DNA from: Betaproteobacteria bacterium UBA6904
Lineage (GTDB): Bacteria; Pseudomonadota; Gammaproteobacteria; Burkholderiales; SG8-39
Reading direction: 5' to 3'
NCBI GenBank assembly: GCA_002451175.1
Contig: DKBI01000086.1
Coordinates: forward strand, 10,537-18,926
Length of the DNA stretch: 8,390 bases
Shown here: positions 1 through 4,848 of the stretch, in pieces
Numbering within the stretch: position 1 is the first letter of the stretch
Layout of the letters: every line of letters begins with the position of its first letter
Translations under genes and position numbers: made by a program
Notes under the pieces: generated by a model
What the model was told of the DNA's origin: nothing
The model's database searches: none
The model's input: the letters and a program-made list of their open reading frames with translations, nothing else

Positions 1-326
1 AGCTGGCCGAGCCGGCGCTGCATCTTGTTCTGCATCACCAGGTCTTCGGGCGACTGCGCGACGTGCAGGAACCGGTTGACGCGCCCTTTCGCGTAGGGCG
101 ACGCCGCGCTGGCCAGTTCGGGATTGCGCGCCGCGAGATCGTAGGTTTCCGCGACCGCGTTGATCGACGGACGGATCATCGGATGGTCCACCGGTTCCGC
201 AACCCGCTCGCCGAAGAGATAGATCGTCAGGTTCCGGCCGCGCAGACTCTCGATGTATTCGGCTCCCGTGCGGATCGGCCGGGGTTCGGCGGCGGCCGCC
301 TGGGACTGGACGGCGGGTGAGCTCAT
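1..326 (-). CDS. 4-hydroxybutyryl-CoA dehydratase / HpaB-family flavoprotein, N-terminal part (runs off left edge)
   Basis: Only the first 108 codons are present; the C-terminal part lies beyond base 1. The start is the ATG at 326, preceded on the minus strand by GAGGA with a 4-nt spacer. After an Ala/Pro-rich tail of about 18 residues comes RTGAEYIESLRGRNLTIYLF (residues 19-38), then DHPMIRPSIN at about 49-58 and KMQRRLGQL at the window edge. From my knowledge of the family, these blocks match the start of clostridial 4-hydroxybutyryl-CoA dehydratase (AbfD) better than 4-hydroxyphenylacetate 3-monooxygenase (HpaB), which shares the fold but diverges in the DHP-IRPSIN block. AbfD-type enzymes use FAD and a [4Fe-4S] cluster to convert 4-hydroxybutyryl-CoA to crotonyl-CoA. 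The first cluster cysteine would fall about five residues past the window edge, so dehydratase and monooxygenase cannot be told apart here. It lies 159 bp downstream of the PF04392-like receptor on the same strand. Confidence 0.82.
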   Translation of the reverse strand, partial: MSSPAVQSQAAAAEPRPIRTGAEYIESLRGRNLTIYLFGERVAEPVDHPMIRPSINAVAETYDLAARNPELASAASPYAKGRVNRFLHVAQSPEDLVMQNKMQRRLGQ

Positions 327-360
327 GGCATCCTCGTCTCGGAAAATGGGTCTTCTGCGC

Positions 361-366
361 AGTCTA
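361..366 (-). promoter_or_regulatory. Candidate -10 element (TAGACT) upstream of the dehydratase-like gene
   Basis: On the minus strand TAGACT matches the -10 consensus at 4 of 6 positions. It ends 34 nt before the ATG at 326, leaving room for a leader of roughly 27 nt that carries the GAGGA ribosome site. No convincing -35 box is seen at 15-18 bp. Two inverted repeats lie upstream (376-392 and 410-421). The promoter role is inferred from position only. Confidence 0.3.
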
Positions 367-375
367 CGTGAATGC

Positions 376-392
376 GCAAGGCGCAACCTTGC
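376..392. repeat. Inverted repeat GCAAGG-N5-CCTTGC, possible operator
   Basis: Six-bp perfect arms (376-381 and 387-392) are separated by CGCAA. They sit where the -35 region would lie if TAGACT at 361-366 is a -10 box. There is no U-tract on either strand, so it is unlikely to be a terminator. A short repeat like this can arise by chance. Confidence 0.3.
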
Positions 393-409
393 CCGGGCCG
401 GCGGCGTGT

Positions 410-421
410 TGACCGAGGTCA
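410..421. repeat. Inverted repeat TGACC-GA-GGTCA, possible operator
   Basis: Five-bp perfect arms around a 2-bp centre lie 84 bp upstream of the dehydratase-like start codon, in the gap after the PF04392-like receptor gene. The dyad form is typical of dimeric regulator sites, but I cannot assign it to a regulator family. Confidence 0.25.
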
Positions 422-485
422 GATCCGACCGACCCGGGCGCGGCAAGCGCTGACGGATCCGGAAGGCGCCGGCTGGCGGGCCGGA

Positions 486-1469
486 CTACTCGACGACGCG
501 ATCCGCGCGCAGGAGCAACTCTCTCGGCGGATTGATCCCGATGGCTTTCGCCGTGCGCAGATTGATCACGAGATCCACCTTGGTCGGCAGCTCGATCGGC
601 AGGTCGGCGGGCTTCGCGCCGTCCAGCACGCGATCGACGTAGTAGGCCGCGCGCCGGAACATCGACGGAATGTCGGGCGCATAGCTGAGCAGCGCGCCCG
701 CCTCCGTGAAGGCGTGCCAGCCCGTGACGATCGGAATGCGATGGCGCAGGCCGAATTCGGCGATCACCGTCCGGTTCGCTGCGGCGAGGCCGCCCTCGAA
801 CGTGACGTACAGGAGATCGGGCCGTTCCGTCGCGAGCCGTTCAAGCGCCCGCGCCAGCTCGGCATCGGAGCCCAGGTCCAGCGACTCGGCGCGGAGGCCC
901 AGCTTGCTTGCGGCCGCCAGCGCGGCCCGCGACTCGGCGCGCGAATTGGCGTTCTGGCGGTCCCAGATGATCGACACGCGCCTCACGCGGGGCACGCACT
1001 CCAGCGTGAGCTGCAGCCGCTTCGCCGTCAGCTCGCTCGAGATGAACGACACGCCGGTCACGTTGCCGGCCGGACGCGACAGCGAGGGCACGACGCCGAT
1101 GCCGACCGGATCGCCGAGCGCCAGGATGACGATCGGAATCGTGCGCGTCGCCTTCTTCGCCGCGAGCACCGCGGCGGTGCCGGAGACCGCGATCACGTCC
1201 GGCCGCTGCCTGACGAGATCCTCGGCCACCGCGTCCATGAAGCCAGTCTCGCCTTCGGCTGAACGGTAGACGATCTCGACGGTCTTGCCCGGCACGTGAC
1301 CGTACTCGCGCAGGCCGTCGAGAAACGCCTGGCGCTCGCGCGACGGCGGATCCGTCACCGGGCTGAACAGCAGGTAGCCGATGCGCGGCCGCCGCACGCC
1401 CTGGCCGATCGCCCAGCCTGGCGCGGCGGCCCCGAGCGCGCCGGCGATCACGAAAGCGCGACGATTCAT
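486..1469 (-). CDS. ABC transporter substrate-binding protein (PF04392-like)
   Basis: A 327-residue periplasmic solute receptor. The N-terminus MNRRAFVIAGALGAAAPGWA is an export signal with a twin-arginine-like start and probable cleavage near residues 20-24. The mature protein opens with RPRIGYLLFSP (28-37). It then carries family blocks FLDGLREYGHVPGKTVEIVY (49-68), DVIAVSGTAAVLAAKKATRTIPIV (91-114) and DPVGIGVVPSLSRPAGNVTG (120-139). It ends with LPIELPTKVDLVINLRTAKA (290-309) and RADRVVE, the C-terminal pattern typical of PF04392. These receptors feed an ABC permease and ATPase, neither of which is in the window, and the ligand is unknown. The ATG at 1469 is chosen because the signal peptide begins there, although the frame stays open to 1835 inside the opposite dioxygenase gene. 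No Shine-Dalgarno sequence precedes it. It is divergent from the dioxygenase with a 67-bp gap. Confidence 0.9.
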   Translation of the reverse strand: MNRRAFVIAGALGAAAPGWAIGQGVRRPRIGYLLFSPVTDPPSRERQAFLDGLREYGHVPGKTVEIVYRSAEGETGFMDAVAEDLVRQRPDVIAVSGTAAVLAAKKATRTIPIVILALGDPVGIGVVPSLSRPAGNVTGVSFISSELTAKRLQLTLECVPRVRRVSIIWDRQNANSRAESRAALAAASKLGLRAESLDLGSDAELARALERLATERPDLLYVTFEGGLAAANRTVIAEFGLRHRIPIVTGWHAFTEAGALLSYAPDIPSMFRRAAYYVDRVLDGAKPADLPIELPTKVDLVINLRTAKAIGINPPRELLLRADRVVE

Positions 1470-1475
1470 GGCGAC

Positions 1476-1518
1476 CGAGTCTAATCGGGAATCGGTGTAC
1501 GGGGGGCTGCTAGACTCG
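1476..1518. promoter_or_regulatory. Divergent promoter region with 8-bp inverted repeat (CGAGTCTA / TAGACTCG)
   Basis: Perfect 8-bp arms at 1476-1483 and 1511-1518 are separated by 27 bp in the 67-bp gap between the receptor (minus) and the dioxygenase (plus). Each arm contains TAGACT reading toward its own gene, so the repeat may be two mirrored -10 boxes or the half-sites of a regulator serving both genes. The plus-strand copy ends 20 nt before the dioxygenase ATG; the minus-strand copy ends 8 nt before the receptor ATG. No -35 match is visible for either. Confidence 0.4.
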
Positions 1519-1524
1519 CCCGCC

Positions 1525-1529
1525 GGAGG
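1525..1529 (+). promoter_or_regulatory. Ribosome binding site GGAGG of the dioxygenase
   Basis: A perfect GGAGG lies 7 nt before the ATG at 1537. It decides the start, because the same frame is open back to 1381 through the opposite gene. Confidence 0.85.
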
Positions 1530-1536
1530 CCCCACG

Positions 1537-2409
1537 ATGATCGAAAAACCGGCCGACGTCACGGCGGCGGTGCTGCGGGAAATGCAGCGGACGCCGGACG
1601 CGCGCACCAAGGAACTGCTCGCGCTGCTCGTCAGGCATCTGCACGCGTTCGTGCAGGAAGCGCGGCTCACCGAGCGGGAATTCCAGACCGCGATCCGCCA
1701 GCTCAACGCCATCGGGCAGCACACCACGCCGAGCCACAACGAGGCGATGCTGCTCGCGGGTTCGCTCGGCGTGTCCAACCTGGTCTGCCTGCTGAACAAC
1801 GGCGCCGGCGGCACGCGCCCGACCCAGGCGAACAACCTGGGCCCCTTCTATCGCGAAGGCACGCCGCACTGCGCCGACGGCGCGTCGATCGTGCGCTCGC
1901 CGACGCCCGGGCCCACGCTGACCGTGCGGGGCTGGGTGCGTGACGGCGAGGGACAACCCATCGCCGGCGCAGAGGTCGACGTCTGGCATTCGTCGCCGAA
2001 CGGCCTGTACGAGAACCAGGATCCCTCTCAGGCGGACATGAACCTGCGCGGCCGGCTGGTCACCGAAGCGGACGGCAGCTTCAGTTTCGTGAGCGTGAAA
2101 CCGGCCGGCTACCCGGTGCCTACGGGCGGTCCCGCGGGCGCGCTGCTCGCCGCGCAGGGGCGGCACAACCTGCGGCCCGCGCACCTGCACTTCCTCATCG
2201 TCAAGCCGGGCTACAAGACCATCGCCTCCCAGGTGTACGACGCGAGCGACCCGAACCTGGAGACCGATTCGCAATTCGGCGTCACGAAGGCGCTGCTCGG
2301 CAACTTCGAGCGCCGCGGGGACGGCTATGCGCTGGAATTCACGTTCGTGCTGGAGCCCGGCGAAAGCCTGCGGCCAAGCGCGCCGATCACCGGCAAGGCC
2401 GCGGCGTAG
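1537..2409 (+). CDS. Intradiol ring-cleavage dioxygenase, hydroxyquinol 1,2-dioxygenase-like
   Basis: A 290-residue cytoplasmic non-heme Fe(III) enzyme that would cleave a catechol-type ring between the two hydroxyls, giving a muconate or maleylacetate-type product. A helical N-terminal dimerisation domain (about 1-95, PF04444-like) includes LLAGSLGVSNLV (72-83). LGPFY (101-105) marks entry to the catalytic domain (PF00775-like). The four expected iron ligands are visible: Tyr158 (NGLYENQDP), Tyr192 (GYPVPTGGP), His216 and His218 (RPAHLHF). Length and the LGPFY and GYPVPT blocks favour the hydroxyquinol/chlorocatechol branch over classical catechol 1,2-dioxygenase, but substrate cannot be fixed by eye. 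The usual partner, maleylacetate reductase, is not in the window. The gene converges on the cupin gene, with stop codons 6 bp apart, and is divergent from the receptor gene. Confidence 0.9.
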   Translation: MIEKPADVTAAVLREMQRTPDARTKELLALLVRHLHAFVQEARLTEREFQTAIRQLNAIGQHTTPSHNEAMLLAGSLGVSNLVCLLNNGAGGTRPTQANNLGPFYREGTPHCADGASIVRSPTPGPTLTVRGWVRDGEGQPIAGAEVDVWHSSPNGLYENQDPSQADMNLRGRLVTEADGSFSFVSVKPAGYPVPTGGPAGALLAAQGRHNLRPAHLHFLIVKPGYKTIASQVYDASDPNLETDSQFGVTKALLGNFERRGDGYALEFTFVLEPGESLRPSAPITGKAAA

Positions 2410-2425
2410 ACCGCCTCAGACGCCG
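2402..2425. other. Small stem-loop spanning both convergent stop codons
   Basis: CGGCGT (2402-2407) pairs with ACGCCG (2420-2425) around a 12-nt loop, and an outer pair GCAAGGC (2393-2399) / GCCTTGC (2438-2444) encloses it. Both the dioxygenase and cupin stops lie inside. No U-tract follows on either strand, so any role in bidirectional termination is inference. Confidence 0.3.
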
Positions 2426-2784
2426 AAACCGGAACCCGCCTTGCGGTACTCGTCGCGCGGCGGACTGAAGATGTCGAGCACCACGCAACCCTCGCCCCCG
2501 ACGCGGATGCCGTGCGGCACGCCGCCCGGCGTGTGCCAGAACTCGCCCGCGCTCACCGCGACTTCCTCGCCGCCCTGGATCCGGGTCGCCGAGCCCTCGA
2601 GCAATACGCCCCACTGCTCGTTCGGATGGCTGTGGATCTGCCCCACCGCGTTCGGCGCCATGCGCACCACCGAGAGCATCACGTGATCGCCGACGAAGAT
2701 GCGCGTTTCGATGCCCTCGCCGAGCGTGCGCGCGATACCGCGCGCGTCGTTGGCGAGATTGAACACCCAGTCTGCTTTCGGCAT
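2416..2784 (-). CDS. Small single-domain cupin protein
   Basis: A 122-residue single beta-barrel cupin. Motif 1 is GQIHSHPNEQWGVLLEG (48-64), with His51, His53 and Gln57 in the usual metal-ligand positions (Gln in place of the common Glu). Motif 2 is GEFWHTPGGVPHG (80-92), with His91 as the last ligand, so a divalent metal is probably bound. The C-terminus DIFSPPRDEYRK (104-115) is a block often seen in cupins of catabolic clusters. Function is open: such proteins serve as small dioxygenases, isomerases or ligand sensors. The ATG at 2784 is chosen because AAGGAAGGA lies 8 nt upstream; an in-frame ATG at 2835 would add 17 residues unlike the family. It is convergent with the dioxygenase and preceded by a 280-bp non-coding gap, so it probably has its own promoter. 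Confidence 0.87.
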   Translation of the reverse strand: MPKADWVFNLANDARGIARTLGEGIETRIFVGDHVMLSVVRMAPNAVGQIHSHPNEQWGVLLEGSATRIQGGEEVAVSAGEFWHTPGGVPHGIRVGGEGCVVLDIFSPPRDEYRKAGSGFGV

Positions 2785-3064
2785 GGTTCCGATCCTTCCT
2801 TGAAGTGGAGAAGATCCCGGTCCGCGAAGCCGCACGATACCAAAGTCGGGGCAGGCCCATACGTTGGTCTAGGACGCGGAAGTGGCCCGCGGGCTTACCA
2901 TGGCGCGGTCACAGGCCGACTTCTCCTCCTCAGCGACGTTCTGTGCTTGTGACTCGGCGGCGCGGACCAACCTCCTCCGGTTCGCGCCGCCGGCTTTCCC
3001 GCTCCAGGATCCTGGCGATCGCGCGGCAGAAGCTCGCGCGCATCCGGCCGCCGTCGCAGCAGAC
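2785..3064. other. Non-coding gap between OPT transporter end and cupin start
   Basis: No convincing gene in 280 bp on either strand. It holds the cupin ribosome site (2793-2801), a strong GC-rich stem-loop (2955-2992) and a perfect 12-bp palindrome CCAGGATCCTGG (3004-3015) that is not surprising by chance. The cupin promoter should be here, but I see no clear -35/-10 pair. A 37-codon arginine-rich frame (2930-3043, minus) lacks a ribosome site and is not called. Confidence 0.6.
2955..2992. other. Strong GC-rich stem-loop downstream of the OPT gene
   Basis: CGGCGGCGCG (2955-2964) pairs perfectly with CGCGCCGCCG (2983-2992). Inside it, AACC (2969-2972) pairs with GGTT (2979-2982) around a 6-nt loop, leaving a 4-nt bulge (2965-2968). 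In the minus-strand transcript the loop reads GGAGGA. It starts 72 nt after the OPT stop. No U-tract follows on the minus strand, so it is either a factor-dependent or non-canonical 3' end or an RNA-stabilising structure. Confidence 0.5.
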
Positions 3065-4843
3065 TTATCTCAGCAGGCCCGTGAGTCCGACGATGCCGAG
3101 CCCGAGAAACGCCAGCGCCTCGCCCGCGATCAGCCCGCCGCCGATCAGCGACATGCCGCTCATGTCCTCCGGCACGTCCGCCTCGCTCGCCGCGCGCCGC
3201 CGAACACGGCGCGCCGCCCAGTTCCACACGGACGAGAAGATGCCGCCGAGGCCCAGCCAGAGCGACGTGTACCACTCGACGAAGCCGCCGAAGCTGGACG
3301 CATACGGGCTCGGCACGATGACCGTGTCGATGACGAATTCCGCCGCGCGCGTGCCGGCGCTGCGCTGCGTCCATGCCTGGTACGCGGCATGGGCCTTGAG
3401 CCACTTGCGGATCACTTCGGTCGCAAGCCCGATCCCCAATCCCAGCGCCATCAGCTTGAGCGCCGTCGTGTCGCTGGAGGTCAGCCCCCGCAGCACGCCC
3501 ACGAACTTGTAGGTCATGGCGCTCTGCCAGTTCGCCGCCTTCTGCTCGGGGTGCAGGAACGCGTCGACCGAGAGGACCGGATACGCGGCGAGAAACAGCT
3601 GCGTGATGAAGACCGCGAGCACCGCGCCGCCCGCGATGCCGATGACCTGGTAGCGAAACTGGATGACGCGGTTCGTGCCGAGCCGCCAGCCGGTCGAGCG
3701 ATCCTGCTGCATGTCGCCGCCGACGCTCGTCGTGATGAGCAGGACCGAGCCGGCGATCAGCCCGACCAGCGGGTCGGTGAGCCCGGCAAAGGCCATCAGC
3801 GTCACGCCGACGACGAACGCCGAGGAAATCGGATTCGAGTCCGAGATGCCGAGGCTGATGCCGTTGACGACGACGAGGACGAAGGCCAGCGCGACGGCAA
3901 ACGCGGAGTATCCCAGCGGCACCCCCAGCAGGAGCGTGGACGAGCCGATGACGGCGAGCCCCCAGAACGCGACCCAGGCGACGAGGCGGCGCATGTCCAC
4001 TTTCTTCCACGCCTCGGTCTCCTCGGCCGGCGCCGCGTCCGCGCGGACGCGGCGCAGCGCCTCGCGCAGGATCAGCGAGATGTCGACGATGGCCGCGCCG
4101 AGGATCGTGCCGAGCGCGATGAGAAACCCGACCTTGCGCCACGGGTCGTTGGCGCCGAGCAGGCCCTGCTCGCGCAGCCACGGCGTGAGCGCCAGCCCGA
4201 TCGCGCCGACCACGATGGCCGGCACGCCGATGCGCGCCCCGACGATGATTCCGGCGCCGAACGTCGACGCCGAAAACTGGATCGCGCCCAGGATGCCGAG
4301 GAAACCTTTCTCCACGAGGAGCGTGATGCCGCCGCCCAATCCCATGCCGCTGCCGAGCGCCGCCACGGACCGCCGCAGCAGGCGCGCGTCGGTGAGTGCG
4401 CGCAGGATGTTCGCCACCGCCAGCCCGGAGGGAAACGTCAGCCGCATCCGGTCGACGACCAGCGGCGTGGAGAGCATGCCCAGGCCGACCCCGAACATGC
4501 CGACGCAGAGAAAATGCGTGATCAGCTGCGCGGACGATGGCGCCGTCAGCCCCAGCCAGACCATCGCCTGGATGAGCACGCCCATCGCCGCCATCGACGC
4601 GACCGACGCGGCCATGGTCTGGATGTAATTCGCGCCGTGCTTGCCATCCGGTCCGTAGCCGAAGGTCACGACGCTGCCGAGGATCCCCGCAAGCACCTGC
4701 CCGCCGACGAAGAATCCCAGCGAGAAATTCATGTACGCCGCGGCAATGCCGCCGAGCGGGCCCAGCAGCAGAATCGCCACCGCGCCGAGCAACAGGTGAT
4801 AGCCGCGCGAATCGATCGCCGGCAGGAAGCGGAAGCGCGGCAC
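3065..4843 (-). CDS. OPT-family transporter
   Basis: A 592-residue polytopic inner-membrane carrier of the oligopeptide transporter (OPT) superfamily, whose members import peptides or metal-chelate complexes by proton coupling. Hydrophobic segments run through the chain (for example 18-36, 42-62, 110-130, 193-220, 286-306, 310-330, 342-373, 398-420, 566-591). Family blocks are FPSGLAVANILRAL (137-150), GGDMQQDRSTGWRLG (375-389) and the C-terminal MSLIGGGLIAGEALAF (564-579). The length is normal for bacterial members. There is no in-frame ATG before the first conserved region, so the GTG at 4843 is chosen; it lies 5 bp after the CoxL-like stop and lacks a clear Shine-Dalgarno, which suggests translational coupling. 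The same frame stays open far upstream to 6355, but that part is a shadow of the CoxL-like gene. Substrate is unknown. Confidence 0.88.
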   Translation of the reverse strand: MPRFRFLPAIDSRGYHLLLGAVAILLLGPLGGIAAAYMNFSLGFFVGGQVLAGILGSVVTFGYGPDGKHGANYIQTMAASVASMAAMGVLIQAMVWLGLTAPSSAQLITHFLCVGMFGVGLGMLSTPLVVDRMRLTFPSGLAVANILRALTDARLLRRSVAALGSGMGLGGGITLLVEKGFLGILGAIQFSASTFGAGIIVGARIGVPAIVVGAIGLALTPWLREQGLLGANDPWRKVGFLIALGTILGAAIVDISLILREALRRVRADAAPAEETEAWKKVDMRRLVAWVAFWGLAVIGSSTLLLGVPLGYSAFAVALAFVLVVVNGISLGISDSNPISSAFVVGVTLMAFAGLTDPLVGLIAGSVLLITTSVGGDMQQDRSTGWRLGTNRVIQFRYQVIGIAGGAVLAVFITQLFLAAYPVLSVDAFLHPEQKAANWQSAMTYKFVGVLRGLTSSDTTALKLMALGLGIGLATEVIRKWLKAHAAYQAWTQRSAGTRAAEFVIDTVIVPSPYASSFGGFVEWYTSLWLGLGGIFSSVWNWAARRVRRRAASEADVPEDMSGMSLIGGGLIAGEALAFLGLGIVGLTGLLR

Positions 4844-4848
4844 GGCGC

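Noticed and set aside
1470..1835. 122-codon N-terminal extension of the PF04392-like receptor
   Set aside because: It overlaps the dioxygenase gene on the other strand, and a signal peptide begins exactly at the ATG at 1469.
1510..2274. 254-codon frame on the minus strand inside the dioxygenase gene
   Set aside because: No motif; the plus strand has all four iron ligands and a perfect ribosome site.
2785..2835. 17-residue N-terminal extension of the cupin
   Set aside because: The strong AAGGAAGGA ribosome site sits directly before the ATG at 2784, and the extension is not cupin-like.
3004..3015. Perfect 12-bp palindrome CCAGGATCCTGG
   Set aside because: One or two such palindromes are expected by chance in a window this long, and it has no loop or matching second copy.
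2930..3043. 37-residue Arg-rich open frame on the minus strand after the OPT gene
   Set aside because: No Shine-Dalgarno before its ATG, no recognisable similarity, and the strong stem-loop lies within it. Chance frames of this size are common at this GC content.
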